Source: Streptomyces sp. DSM 15324
GTDB taxonomy: Bacteria; Actinomycetota; Actinomycetes; Streptomycetales; Streptomycetaceae
Reading direction: 5' to 3'
NCBI RefSeq assembly: GCF_001514285.1
Contig: NZ_KQ949032.1
Span: 248,001-312,000, forward strand
DNA: 64,000 bases
Shown here: piece after piece, positions 50,071-57,974 of the stretch
How the letters are laid out: each line of letters opens with the position of its first letter
Numbering within the stretch: the first letter of the stretch is position 1
The notes under the pieces: generated by a model
The model's database searches: none
What the model was told of the DNA's origin: nothing
What the model saw: only the letters and a program-made list of their open reading frames with translations
Position numbers and translations under genes: made by a program

Positions 50071-50975
50071 CAGTCCGAGATCAGGCCCTCGCGGAGCTGG
50101 GCCAGGGTGCGGGTCAGGAGGCGGGAGACGTGCATCTGCGAGATGCCGACCTCCTCGCCGATCTGGGACTGGGTCATGTTGGCGAAGAAGCGCAGCATGA
50201 TGATGCGCCGCTCGCGCGGCGGGAGCTTGGCGAGAAGGGGCTTGAGCGACTCCCGGTACTCCACGCCCTCCAGTGCCGTGTCCTCGTAGCCGAGACGGTC
50301 GGCCAGGGAGCCCTCGCCGCCGTCGTCCTCGGGGGCCGGGGAGTCCAGCGAGGAGGCCGTGTAGGCGTTGCCGACGGCGAGGCCGTCGACCACGTCCTCC
50401 TCGGAGACGCCGAGGACCGCGGCGAGTTCGGCGACCGTCGGCGAGCGGTCCAGCTTCTGCGAGAGCTCGTCGCTGGCCTTGGTGAGGGCCAGGCGCAGCT
50501 CCTGGAGCCGGCGCGGGACGCGGACGGACCACGAGGTGTCGCGGAAGAACCGCTTGATCTCGCCCACGACCGTCGGCATCGCGAACGTCGGGAACTCCAC
50601 GCCGCGTTCGCAGTCGAAGCGGTCGATCGCCTTGATCAGGCCGATCGTGCCGACCTGGACGATGTCCTCCATCGGCTCGTTCCGTGAGCGGAAGCGGGCG
50701 GCGGCGTAGCGGACGAGGGGGAGGTTGAGCTCGATGAGGGTGTCCCGGACGTAGACCCGTTCGGGGCTGTTCTCGTCGAGTGCGGCCAGTCGCAGGAACA
50801 GGGAGCGGGACAGGGTGCGGGTGTCGATGGCACCGGAGGACGGGAGGGCCGGAGCCGGCGCGGCGGCCTCGAGGGCCGTGACGTCGTCGAGCACATCGGG
50901 CTCGACGGGCGCGACGGGCTCGGTCTCGCTCTTGGTGAGCGTGAGCACCTTCGAGCTGCCCTGGTCTGCGGACAT
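50070..50975 (-). CDS. sigN: SigB/SigF-group RNA polymerase sigma factor, SigN-like
   Basis: A 301-residue sigma factor with a 55-residue Pro/Ala/Glu-rich N-terminus, then region 2 (LVRYAAARFRSRNEPMEDIV, QVGTIGLIKAIDRFDCERGV, EFPTFAMPTVVGEIKRFFRD), region 3 and region 4 (LPPRERRIIMLRFFANMTQS, QIGEEVGISQMHVSRLLTRT). ATG 50975 follows AAGGGGG. It is paralogous to the upstream sigF gene; in S. coelicolor the adjacent pair is sigN (SCO4034) and sigF (SCO4035), SigN acting in the subapical stem of aerial hyphae. The symbol rests on this order and similarity. No anti-sigma gene lies beside it. Confidence 0.75.
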   Translation of the reverse strand: MSADQGSSKVLTLTKSETEPVAPVEPDVLDDVTALEAAAPAPALPSSGAIDTRTLSRSLFLRLAALDENSPERVYVRDTLIELNLPLVRYAAARFRSRNEPMEDIVQVGTIGLIKAIDRFDCERGVEFPTFAMPTVVGEIKRFFRDTSWSVRVPRRLQELRLALTKASDELSQKLDRSPTVAELAAVLGVSEEDVVDGLAVGNAYTASSLDSPAPEDDGGEGSLADRLGYEDTALEGVEYRESLKPLLAKLPPRERRIIMLRFFANMTQSQIGEEVGISQMHVSRLLTRTLAQLREGLISD

Positions 50976-51345
50976 GCCACCCCCTTTGGGTCGCGGGACG
51001 GTCGCGGCGTTCGTCCTCCGTCACTGGAGAACGTCAGCCTTCACCTGAATACCGGAGCCGAAGCCCCGGCAAACGCGCTTCCAGGAGAATGTCACATGTC
51101 GGCAACACGCTGTAGTGACATGTCGACATCACAGTGACGAATCAGCCCTGGAAACAGGGGGTGTGACGGTTTTTCAGCGCAGATATGTCGGGAAGTGACT
51201 TCATGGGGGATTCGCTCTCACCGGTGACTTCTCGCTCCTGCATGCGAAAAACCATCGGATGACGTAACCAGAGCCGTGCGCCCTATCCGTGCGCCCCACC
51301 TGTGCGCCTGTGCATACGGCCGTGCTCCCGTGTCCCCACGTTTCG
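50976..51345 (-). promoter_or_regulatory. Intergenic region between sigF and sigN with a SigB-like promoter candidate
   Basis: The 370 bp between the two sigma genes hold no gene. On the minus strand GTTT (51074-51071), a 16-nt spacer and CGGTAT (51054-51049) resemble the GTTT-N14/15-GGGTAT promoters of this sigma group, about 75 bp upstream of the sigN start, consistent with reported autoregulation of sigN. A cluster with ACATGTCG twice and the palindrome ATGTCGACAT lies at 51093-51135. The last 100 bp are unusually AT-rich for this window. Confidence 0.4.
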
Positions 51346-52167
51346 TCAGGCCTCGATGCGGTTCGCGGAACGCAGCCGCTGGAAGCTACGCGCGAGTAGC
51401 CGGGAGACGTGCATCTGTGACACGCCGAGTTCCGCGCTGATCTGAGACTGCGTGAGATTGCTGTAATAGCGCAGCAGGAGGATTCTCTGTTCGCGTTCCG
51501 GGAGCTGCACGAGGAGATGGCGGACGAGGTCGCGGTGTTCGACGCCGTCCAGGGCCGGGTCCTCGTAGCCGAGGCGGTCCAGCAGGCCCGGCAGCCCGTC
51601 GCCCTCCTGGGCGGCCTCCAGGGAGGTCGCGTGGTACGACCGCCCCGCCTCGATGCAGGACAGGACCTCGTCCTCGCCGATGCGCAGCCGCTCGGCGATC
51701 TCGGCGGTGGTCGGGGTGCGGCCGAAGGCGGTGGTCAGGTCCTCGGTGGCGCTGTTCACCTGCACCCACAGCTCGTGCAGTCGGCGCGGTACGTGGACCG
51801 TGCGGACGTTGTCCCGGAAGTAGCGCTTGATCTCGCCGACGACGGTCGGCATGGCGAAGGTGGGGAACTGCACGCCCCGCTCGGGGTCGAAGCGGTCGAT
51901 GGCGTTGATCAGTCCGATGGTGCCGACCTGGACGACGTCCTCCATCGGCTCGTTGCGGGAGCGGAACCGGGCGGCCGCGTAGCGCACGAGCGGCAGATTG
52001 GCCTCGATGAGCGCCCCGCGGACCCGGTTGTGCTCCGGGGTGCCCGGCTGGAGCTCCTTCAGCTCCGCGAAGAGCACCTGGGTGAGCGCCCGGGTGTCGG
52101 CGCCGCGGCGCCGCTCGGGGCCCGGGGCCGGGGCCTCTTCCTGAGGGGGCGCAGTACTGGCCGACAC
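51346..52167 (-). CDS. sigF: Sporulation sigma factor SigF
   Basis: A 273-residue SigB-group factor that in S. coelicolor directs late spore maturation. GTG 52167 (MSASTAPPQ) is preferred to GTG 52179 because GAGGTGG lies 8 nt upstream. Region 2 (LVRYAAARFRSRNEPMEDVV, QVGTIGLINAIDRFDPERGV), the middle part VRTVHVPRRLHELWVQVNSA and region 4 (LPEREQRILLLRYYSNLTQS, QISAELGVSQMHVSRLLARS) agree closely with the S. coelicolor protein as I remember it, including the ending RLRSANRIEA. It has its own promoter region (52168-52308). Confidence 0.88.
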   Translation of the reverse strand: MSASTAPPQEEAPAPGPERRRGADTRALTQVLFAELKELQPGTPEHNRVRGALIEANLPLVRYAAARFRSRNEPMEDVVQVGTIGLINAIDRFDPERGVQFPTFAMPTVVGEIKRYFRDNVRTVHVPRRLHELWVQVNSATEDLTTAFGRTPTTAEIAERLRIGEDEVLSCIEAGRSYHATSLEAAQEGDGLPGLLDRLGYEDPALDGVEHRDLVRHLLVQLPEREQRILLLRYYSNLTQSQISAELGVSQMHVSRLLARSFQRLRSANRIEA

Positions 52168-52308
52168 GGTCAACGCCACCTCTTCGTCAGGTCAACAACA
52201 TCGGTCCACTCATCCGTCAAAAGCGGTCATAGCATCACAAGACATGTGCACTGTGTGCAAGCACCCCATAACACCGTGTTGAGGGAGAAGTTGGGGCGGT
52301 GCACGCAC

Positions 52309-52338
52309 GACAGCCCCCCGCCGTCCGGCGGGGGGCTG
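52309..52338 (-). terminator. Terminator after Dabb-protein gene
   Basis: ACAGCCCCCCGCCG (52309-52322) and CGGCGGGGGGCTGT (52325-52338), a perfect 14-bp stem with a minimal loop, 20 bp beyond the leftward stop codon; it could also insulate the sigF promoter. Confidence 0.85.
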
Positions 52339-52358
52339 TGCGGCTCTGCGGGCGCGGC

Positions 52359-52652
52359 TCAGAACGTGTAGTCGGCGACCACCCAGGTGGCGAACTCCCG
52401 CCACAGGGCGACGCCCGCCTGGTGCGCCGGGTGCTCGAGGTACCGCTTCAGGGCGTCCGCGTCCTCGACCGCCGAGTTGATCGCGAAGTCGTAGGCGATG
52501 GGCCGCTCGCTGATGTTCCAGCCCAGTTCCCAGAAGGCCAGGTCCTCGATCTGCCCGTCGAGCGCCCGGAAGGCCGCCTCGCCCTCGATCACGCGGGGGT
52601 CGTCGCGCTCGACGCCCTCGTTCAGCTTGAACAGGACCAGGTGGCGGATCAT
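52359..52652 (-). CDS. Dabb-family (stress-responsive A/B barrel) protein
   Basis: A 97-residue dimeric ferredoxin-like barrel protein: MIRHLVLFKLNEGVERDDPR, the central SERPIAYDFAINSAVEDADA and LKRYLEHPAHQAGVALWREF are typical of the Dabb family, where the conserved Y and H line the barrel. Biochemical roles vary and none is known here. ATG 52652 has GGGAG five bases upstream. Upstream DNA to 52750 contains GGGCTGCCGG-type repeats. Confidence 0.9.
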   Translation of the reverse strand: MIRHLVLFKLNEGVERDDPRVIEGEAAFRALDGQIEDLAFWELGWNISERPIAYDFAINSAVEDADALKRYLEHPAHQAGVALWREFATWVVADYTF

Positions 52653-52750
52653 GGGTACTCCCGATGCGTGCTGTCGAGGCGGGCTGCCGGGGCGGGCTGC
52701 CGGTGTGTGCCGCCGGTGCGTGCCGCCGGGCCCGGCTGCCGGCCCGGAGG

Positions 52751-52927
52751 CTAGTGGGCCCCGTCGGCGAGCCACGTGAAGAAGTCGCCGATGGCCTTGG
52801 CGGCGTCCGATATGCCCTCGAAGCCTATCTGGACGTAGTCCGCCGCCCGGGACGGGTCCGTGATGATCACGTAGAGCACGAAGACCACGATGATGTAGAC
52901 GGCGATCTTCTTGGCGTTCACCGCCAC
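52751..52927 (-). CDS. Small conserved membrane protein (58 aa)
   Basis: A short gene: GTG 52927 (or GTG 52921) with GGGGAGG just upstream, stop TAG 52753-52751. The product is MAVNAKKIAVYIIVVFVLYV, then IITDPSRAADYVQIGFEGIS, then DAAKAIGDFFTWLADGAH. One N-terminal helix is followed by an amphipathic region. I recall near-identical small proteins in many Streptomyces at this position next to sigF and tadA. Function unknown. Confidence 0.85.
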   Translation of the reverse strand: MAVNAKKIAVYIIVVFVLYVIITDPSRAADYVQIGFEGISDAAKAIGDFFTWLADGAH

Positions 52928-53126
52928 CTGGCCTCCCCTGTCGTGGCCGCTGGGGCCCCTGTTGACGGCGGCGAGTGTAACCGTAAGTGCGATTTACGCA
53001 CCGCTTTTGACCGGGTGCGGCGTGCCCGTGAATTTTTTTCGGGCGTCCGTGAACCGATCGGCAGGCCTCGTCCGATGAGGGGGTGAACACCGAACCGAGC
53101 CGACGCCCCAGCAAGGGAGAAGATGC

Positions 53127-53381
53127 ATGCTGCACTTGGCGGACCTGCCGGTCCTGGTCCTGATCGCCCTGGTCGCCGCTCTCACGCTGTGGGCGCTGAT
53201 CGACTGCATCCGCACCCCCAGGGAGCGCGTGCGGTTCCTGCCCAAGCTGCTGTGGCTGCTGATCCTGCTCCATGGCTCGGTCTGCGCCGCACTGCTCTGG
53301 ACCTACTTCGGCAAGAAGCCGATAGCGGACACGGCGAAGGGCCCGATCCAGCGGATCGAGCCCTTCGCTCAAGCGCGGTAG
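53127..53381 (+). CDS. PLDc_N-type small membrane protein
   Basis: An 84-residue protein, ATG 53127 after AAGGGAGAAG. Two helices (VLVLIALVAALTLWALIDCI and LPKLLWLLILLHGSVCAALL) separated by RTPRERVRF, with the pattern ALIDCI-(n)-LPKLLWLL and WTYFGKK, are the signature of the phospholipase D-nuclease N-terminal domain as a stand-alone protein. The last two codons and stop lie inside the antisense 3' end of tRNA-Ser(CGA). Confidence 0.88.
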   Translation: MLHLADLPVLVLIALVAALTLWALIDCIRTPRERVRFLPKLLWLLILLHGSVCAALLWTYFGKKPIADTAKGPIQRIEPFAQAR

Positions 53382-53460
53382 CGGAGGGATTTGAACCCTC
53401 GGTGACTTGCGCCACACTCGCTTTCGAGGCGAGCTCCTTCGGCCGCTCGGACACGCTACC
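53376..53460 (-). tRNA. tRNA-Ser (anticodon CGA)
   Basis: On the minus strand the acceptor arms GGTAGCG (5' end at 53460) and CGCTACC (53383-53377) pair, discriminator G. The anticodon stem CTCGC/GCGAG with loop CTCGAAA gives CGA. Long variable arm present. CCA not encoded. It overlaps the stop codon of the opposing membrane-protein gene by six bases. Confidence 0.96.
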
Positions 53461-53528
53461 GAGGGAGACCTTACAGCACGCGGGGGCGTGGTTTGAAATC
53501 GGTATTCGAGGAGGTCGGCGGCGACGCG

Positions 53529-53960
53529 TCAGCGGTCGCGGAAGAACTCCGTGAGGAGTCCCGCGCACGCCTCGGCGAGGACGCCCTCGACGACCTCGGG
53601 CCGGTGGTTGAGCCTCCGGTCGCGGACGACGTCCCACAGGGAGCCGGCCGCGCCCGCCTTGTCGTCGCGGGCGCCGTAGACGACCCGGTCCACCCGCGAC
53701 TGCACGAGGGCGCCCGCGCACATCGTGCAGGGCTCCAGCGTGACGACGAGCGTGCAGCCGGTCAGCCGCCACTCGCCGAGCCGCGCGGCAGCCCGCCGGA
53801 GGGCGAGCACCTCCGCGTGCGCCGTCGGATCGCCGGCGGCCTCGCGTTCGTTGTGGCCGGCCGCGAGGACCGTCGTGCCGTCAGCAGCCAGCACCACGGC
53901 GCCGACCGGGACGTCCCCGCCCCGGACGGCCAGCCGGGCCTCGTCCAGGGCGAGCCGCAT
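53529..53960 (-). CDS. tadA: tRNA-specific adenosine deaminase TadA
   Basis: A 143-residue zinc deaminase converting A34 to inosine in the wobble position of tRNA-Arg(ACG), a substrate encoded in this window. Zinc and catalytic motifs: H48-A-E50 (DPTAHAEVLALRR) and P-C78-T-M-C81 (TLEPCTMCAGALVQSRVDRV). ATG 53960 is used; an in-frame upstream region (TAAEAPDPVRDPWRA) without a standard start might extend it. It lies 47 bp after the tRNA-deaminase-associated gene on the same strand. Confidence 0.93.
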   Translation of the reverse strand: MRLALDEARLAVRGGDVPVGAVVLAADGTTVLAAGHNEREAAGDPTAHAEVLALRRAAARLGEWRLTGCTLVVTLEPCTMCAGALVQSRVDRVVYGARDDKAGAAGSLWDVVRDRRLNHRPEVVEGVLAEACAGLLTEFFRDR

Positions 53961-54007
53961 GGCGGCCCGCCAGGGATCGCGTACCGGGTCCGGCGCCTCG
54001 GCTGCGG

Positions 54008-54532
54008 TCAGCGGACGGTCTCCAGGACCTCCGAGGCGCCCAGGGCGTCGGCGATCTCGGTGAGGGCGTCCTCGGACAGCGACTTCAGCTCCTTCTCGCT
54101 GACGCCGAGGTCGTCGAGGATCCCGGCGTCGCCGACCGGGCCGTGCGGCACGGCCTCGGCGGAGCCGGAGGCGCCGCCCTCGTCGTCCTCGTCCTCCTCT
54201 CCGTCCTCGGTGCCGTCGAGGTCGAGGGAGTCCAGGTCGTCGTCACCTGGCTCCCTTCCGAGCAGTTCGTCGGTGAGCAGCAGCTCGCCGTACGAGCTGC
54301 GAGCGGCGGCAGCGGCGTCGGAGACGTAGATGCGAGGGTCTTCCTCGCCATCGATGCGGACGACACCGAACCACGAGTCCTCCTGCTCGATGAGCACGAG
54401 CACCGTGTCCTCGTCGGGAGTGGCTTCCCGGGCCAGGTCGGCGAGATCCGACAGGGTCTCCACATCGTCGAGCTCTGTGTCGCTCGCTTCCCACCCGTCT
54501 TCGGTGCGCGCGAGCAGTGCGGCGAAGTACAC
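54008..54532 (-). CDS. tRNA adenosine deaminase-associated protein
   Basis: A 174-residue acidic protein always found beside tadA in Streptomyces as far as I recall. The start is placed at GTG 54532 (MYFAALLARTEDGWEASDTE), since GGGAG is 7 nt upstream; ATG 54553 gives a longer form. EDTVLVLIEQEDSWFGVVRI, DPRIYVSDAAAAARSSYGEL and an Asp/Glu-rich stretch near residues 105-125 are visible. Partner role in tRNA editing is inferred only from linkage. Confidence 0.88.
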   Translation of the reverse strand: MYFAALLARTEDGWEASDTELDDVETLSDLADLAREATPDEDTVLVLIEQEDSWFGVVRIDGEEDPRIYVSDAAAAARSSYGELLLTDELLGREPGDDDLDSLDLDGTEDGEEDEDDEGGASGSAEAVPHGPVGDAGILDDLGVSEKELKSLSEDALTEIADALGASEVLETVR

Positions 54533-54865
54533 CGTGACTCTCCCACTGGTCATAGGCGTGCCGGTTGGGGGTCCCCCCGGCGGAGGTTACGGGCGGAGAG
54601 AGCTGTGCTCCGAGCCCCACCCACTCGGAATCGTGGCAGAAACAAGGCGTTCAGGGGACGTCTTCGACTCCCTGTGTCCGGTGGTTTTGATCGCACGTCC
54701 ATGACTATGTCCGTAGGCGACTCACCAGCACACTCGTTGCGGCCACTGCGGATCGTACGCGGCTTTCCCGTGCGCCCACGCACGCCCACCCCCGGTGCCA
54801 CCCGTGACGGTGGCGATCTTCCCCGAACGTCCCAAGTGCCGTACGGGCACAAGGGGATCGTTCGG
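54533..54865. other. Intergenic region, no gene seen
   Basis: The 333 bp between the deaminase-associated gene start and the next small gene should contain the promoter of the tadA pair. A short tract GGGGGTCCCCCC near 54570 can fold. I find no supported gene on either strand. Confidence 0.4.
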
Positions 54866-55072
54866 CTACCAGCGGAATGTGCGCATGCGCATCGCGTGAC
54901 GCAGACGGGCGCTTTTGGCGCGTCGGGGCTGGACGCGGTCACGCAGTTCCCGGGCCTCCGTGAGCTCGCGCAGGAAGCGGTCGCGGCGTCGACGGCGCTC
55001 GGCGTCGGTCTCCCGCGGCACGCCCGAGCGCGCGGGAGGCTCCGGCGCGTCGCGCTTCGGCAGGTCAGGCAT
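54866..55072 (-). CDS. Small Arg-rich conserved protein
   Basis: A 68-residue basic protein, ATG 55072: MPDLPKRDAPEPPARSGVPR, then ETDAERRRRRDRFLRELTEA, then RELRDRVQPRRAKSARLRHA and MRMRTFRW. Highly charged and helical, with no membrane segment; nucleic-acid binding is possible. I recall close homologs upstream of upp in other Streptomyces. A longer open frame upstream has no coding character. Transcribed divergently from upp, with 130 bp between. Confidence 0.75.
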   Translation of the reverse strand: MPDLPKRDAPEPPARSGVPRETDAERRRRRDRFLRELTEARELRDRVQPRRAKSARLRHAMRMRTFRW

Positions 55073-55202
55073 CGGCTTCACCACCCCGGGTCCGTCTCCA
55101 CCACTTTCCCCCGCCCGGGCGGTTTGATGCAGGCGAACGGCCCAAGCCCGCTCACCGAGTGCGGGGGAGCCGGGCCGGTCCCGCCCGGTTACTGTTGTGG
55201 AT

Positions 55203-55838
55203 ATGCGTCTCCACGTCGTCGACCACCCCCTGGTCGCCCACAAGCTCACCGCGCTGCGCGACCGGCGCACGGACTCCGCGACCTTCCGCCGCCTGGCCGA
55301 CGAACTGGTCACCCTGCTCGCCTACGAGGCCACGCGTGACGTGCGCACCGAGCAGGTCGACATCGTCACGCCGGTCGCCGAGACCACCGGGGTGAAGCTC
55401 TCCCACCCGCGTCCGCTGGTCGTCCCGATCCTGCGCGCGGGCCTCGGCATGCTGGACGGCATGGTCCGGCTGCTGCCGACCGCCGAGGTGGGCTTCCTGG
55501 GCATGATCCGCAACGAGGAGACGCTGGAGGCGTCCACGTACGCCACGCGGATGCCCGAAGACCTCTCCGGCCGCCAGGTCTACGTCCTCGACCCGATGCT
55601 GGCCACCGGCGGCACCCTGGTCGCCGCGATCCGCGAGCTGATCCGGCGCGGCGCCGACGACGTGACCGCGGTGGTCCTGCTGGCCGCCCCCGAGGGCGTC
55701 GAACTCATGGAGCGCGAACTCGCGGGCACCCCGGTGACGGTCGTCACCGCAGCCGTCGACGACCACCTCAACGACCACGGCTACATCGTCCCGGGCCTCG
55801 GCGACGCGGGCGACCGCCTGTACGGCGCGGCGGAGTAG
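55203..55838 (+). CDS. upp: Uracil phosphoribosyltransferase
   Basis: A 211-residue enzyme converting uracil and PRPP to UMP in pyrimidine salvage. MRLHVVDHPLVAHKLTALRD at the start, the PRPP-binding motif VYVLDPMLATGGTLVAAI near 126-143, and the uracil-site ending GYIVPGLGDAGDRLYGAAE are all as expected. ATG 55203 is preferred over GTG 55197 by comparison with known Upp proteins. The GTTACTGT sequence at 55188-55195 may be a -10 element, giving a very short leader. Confidence 0.97.
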   Translation: MRLHVVDHPLVAHKLTALRDRRTDSATFRRLADELVTLLAYEATRDVRTEQVDIVTPVAETTGVKLSHPRPLVVPILRAGLGMLDGMVRLLPTAEVGFLGMIRNEETLEASTYATRMPEDLSGRQVYVLDPMLATGGTLVAAIRELIRRGADDVTAVVLLAAPEGVELMERELAGTPVTVVTAAVDDHLNDHGYIVPGLGDAGDRLYGAAE

Positions 55839-55857
55839 CAGCCGCGCGAGCAGAAGG

Positions 55858-55902
55858 GGCGTAGCAAGGCCGAAGGCCGGCAAGGCCGAAGCCCGCTACG
55901 CC
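55858..55902 (+). terminator. Hairpin after upp
   Basis: GGCGTAGC (55858-55865) pairs with GCTACGCC (55895-55902) around an internally repetitive AAGGCCGAAGGCCGGCAAGG loop region that can itself fold. It begins 20 bp after the upp stop. Confidence 0.6.
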
Positions 55903-55903
55903 G

Positions 55904-55975
55904 GGGGCCGCGGGGAACTGCGCGACCGGCCACGGTCGGCCCGCAGCCCGCAGCCCGCAGTCCCCAGCCCGCGTA
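55904..55975. repeat. Second copy of the Streptomyces intergenic element
   Basis: GGCCGCGGGGAACTGCGCGA continues CCGGCCACGGTCGG and a CCGCAG/CCCGCAG simple repeat. It matches the element at 43224-43265 in order and sequence, sitting between convergent genes in both cases. Confidence 0.65.
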
Positions 55976-56009
55976 CTACCGTGCGGAAGAGACGGACCCG
56001 GCGAAGCCC

Positions 56010-56660
56010 TCAGCAGGCGTTCTTCGTCGTCGCCGTAGGCTGCGGCGACACCAGCACGTTCCAGGCCTTCGCCGCCTCCGCCTCGGTGCTCAGCGCCTGG
56101 AACCTGTCGCCGATGATCAGATCGACCTCGGTCCCCTTGCGGGCCGCGTCGGCCCGCCGCTCGGCCCCGTCGACCTGCGTGGCCAGCACGGACAGCGAGG
56201 TGTTCAGCGAGGCGGTCGGCCCGAGCAGCAGGGCCGCGCCGGTGACCTTCTTGTCGTACTGCTTGGGCGCGTTGCCCACCTCGCCGATCTTGAAGCCGCG
56301 CTTCTCCAGCGCGTCGGCGGTGGTCTTGGCCAGCCCGCTGCGGGTGGTGGCGTTGAGGACGTTCACCGTGATCTGCGCGGGCCTCGGCAGGGCCGCCGGG
56401 GAGGCGGGGGCCGACGGGCTCGCCTTGGCCGACTTCACCGTGCAGGAGGCCTTGGAACCGGCCGCGGAGGCCGTCCCTCCGCCCCCGGTGAAGACGTCGA
56501 TGAGCTGCAGGGTGCCCCAGCCGGCCACGCCCAGCGCGGCACCGCAGGCGACGACCACGACGACCAGCCTGCCGCGTCGCCGGCGACGGCGCATACGGGG
56601 GTACTTGTCCCCCGTGATCCGGTACTTGCCGCCCATGCCGGGGGGAGTCAGCATGCTCAT
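56010..56660 (-). CDS. LytR C-terminal domain protein
   Basis: A 216-residue membrane protein starting at ATG 56660 (MSMLTPPGMGGKYRITGDKY). A basic cluster (PRMRRRRRRGRLV) precedes one helix (VVVVVACGAALGVAGWGTLQ). The outer part contains the LytR_C domain: ITVNVLNATTRSGLAKTTAD, LEKRGFKIGEVGNAPKQY, LLLGPTASLNTSLSVLATQV, DLIIGDRFQAL. This domain accompanies LCP enzymes that attach polymers to peptidoglycan; here it stands alone, as in many Streptomyces. Confidence 0.92.
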   Translation of the reverse strand: MSMLTPPGMGGKYRITGDKYPRMRRRRRRGRLVVVVVACGAALGVAGWGTLQLIDVFTGGGGTASAAGSKASCTVKSAKASPSAPASPAALPRPAQITVNVLNATTRSGLAKTTADALEKRGFKIGEVGNAPKQYDKKVTGAALLLGPTASLNTSLSVLATQVDGAERRADAARKGTEVDLIIGDRFQALSTEAEAAKAWNVLVSPQPTATTKNAC

Positions 56661-56820
56661 GGGCGCAGCGTAGTGCGCCGGGGCGGCCGTGACTAATAAA
56701 CGATCATCCGACATCGCTCAAGAGCGGGGGAAAGAACCCGAAAGGGCCAACCCCGCTCACGGCCGAAGCGGCTCGGAGGAGTTCGACACGGCCCGGAGCC
56801 GCTCGGTTCAGCTCGGCGGC

Positions 56821-57117
56821 TCAGTCCAGTTCGAGGACGCGCGCGTGCAGCACCTGACGCTGCTGGAGCGCCGCGCGCACCGCGCGGTGCAGCCCGTCCT
56901 CCAGGTAGAGGTCGCCCTGCCACTTCAGCACGTGCGCGAAGAGGTCGCCGTAGAAGGTCGAGTCCTCGGCGAGCAGGGTTTCCAGGTCGAGCTGCTGCTT
57001 GGTCGTCACCAGCTGATCGAGGCGGACCGGGCGCGGCGCGACGTCCGCCCACTGCCGGGTGCTTTCCCGGCCGTGGTCGGGGTACGGCCGGCCGTTTCCG
57101 ATGCGCTTGAAGATCAC
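56821..57117 (-). CDS. VapB-type antitoxin family protein
   Basis: A 98-residue protein (MIFKRIGNGRPYPDHGREST, QLVTTKQQLDLETLLAEDST, then the YGDLFAHVLKWQGDLYLEDG and HRAVRAALQQRQVLHARVLE segments) of the group annotated as type II toxin-antitoxin VapB family in Streptomyces. No toxin (PIN domain) gene is adjacent, so the antitoxin label may only reflect distant similarity; it is a highly conserved core gene as I recall. It is divergent from the wrecked HerA-like pseudogene. Confidence 0.82.
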   Translation of the reverse strand: MIFKRIGNGRPYPDHGRESTRQWADVAPRPVRLDQLVTTKQQLDLETLLAEDSTFYGDLFAHVLKWQGDLYLEDGLHRAVRAALQQRQVLHARVLELD

Positions 57118-57185
57118 ACGGAAAGCCTACCGGCCCAGGCCTTCCGGGCGCAGCCATGGCGGCCGAGTGCGACGTTGGAAAAGCC

Positions 57186-57660
57186 ATGATGAACGGGGTC
57201 AAAACAGGAGCGAGGGGTCGGTCGACGGAGGGCGCGGACGCGATCGCCGCCGGGTACGCGTGCACGGGTTCGGCTCTGGACCTCGGCGCCCTCCTGCGGG
57301 ACGGGCGCTGCCTGCCCGAGGCGCGGGTCCGTCTCCCGCTGTCCGTGCTCAGCCGGCACGGCCCGGTCGCCGGCGCCACCGGAACCGGCAGACCACGACG
57401 CTCCAGCTGATCGCCGAGCAGCTCTCGGCACCGGCGTGTTCTTCGTCACGCAGACCCGAGGAGGTACCCGGCGAGGTACTGGCCCGGCTCGGCAACCGGG
57501 TGCACGCGCGCTGCGGGCGTTCACGTCCGACGACCGGAAAGCCCTGCGGGCCACGGTGAAGACCTTCCCGGACCGGCCGGTACCGGAGTCCCCGCTGCGC
57601 GAGCGGTATGCACAGGCTGTGGACAGAGAATCGGCGTTCGAGAAGCCTGACGGCGGCGAG
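57186..57660 (+). pseudogene. HerA-like/DUF853 ATPase gene reduced to fragments
   Basis: ATG 57186 opens a good N-terminus (MMNGVKTGARGRSTEGADAI, LDLGALLRDGRCLPEARVRL, LSVLSRHGPVAGATGTG, the Walker A start). The frame then shifts: TTLQLIAEQLSA continues in a second frame and jumps directly to TGVFFVTQT, which in intact proteins lies some 270 residues later; PEEVPGEVLARLGNRVHA and ALRAFTSDDRKALRATVKTF alternate between frames; a further gap leads to SPLRERYAQAVDRESAFEKP. So a roughly 500-residue hexameric ATPase has lost its middle and several frames. Confidence 0.82.
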
Positions 57661-57802
57661 CGCCGCGACGGCGACCCCTCCCCCGACGGCAACCACGGCC
57701 ACGAGGCCCACCACGGCGAACACGGCAGGGCCCGGCGGAAGGCGGTGGCCCGGTGGCCGGGCGGTCGGCGCGGGCCGCCGGGCCACCACCTCCGCCCGTG
57801 GC

Positions 57803-57928
57803 TCAGCGGTCCCGTTCCCTCACGGGAGGCTCCTGCTCGGCCTTCTTCACCTGCGACTTCGGCGCGCTGCTGCGGGCCGCCTCCGCGCGCAGCAGGGCGC
57901 GCAGGACGGCGTAGGGGTCGGTGGGCAT
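57803..57928 (-). CDS. Small hydrophilic protein (41 aa)
   Basis: ATG 57928 with AAGGAG seven bases upstream; stop at 57805-57803. Product: MPTDPYAVLRALLRAEAARS, then SAPKSQVKKAEQEPPVRERD and R. Helical N-terminal half and Lys/Glu/Arg-rich tail. The strong ribosome site and bias support a real gene. Function unknown; 46 bp after the secreted-protein gene on the same strand. Confidence 0.7.
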   Translation of the reverse strand: MPTDPYAVLRALLRAEAARSSAPKSQVKKAEQEPPVRERDR

Positions 57929-57974
57929 GGCTGTGCTCCTTGCGTCGTGCTGACGGACCTGGTGCGGGGGTCGG

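Noticed and set aside
56821..57117. Toxin-antitoxin module
   Set aside because: Only a VapB-like protein is present; no toxin gene is adjacent on either side.
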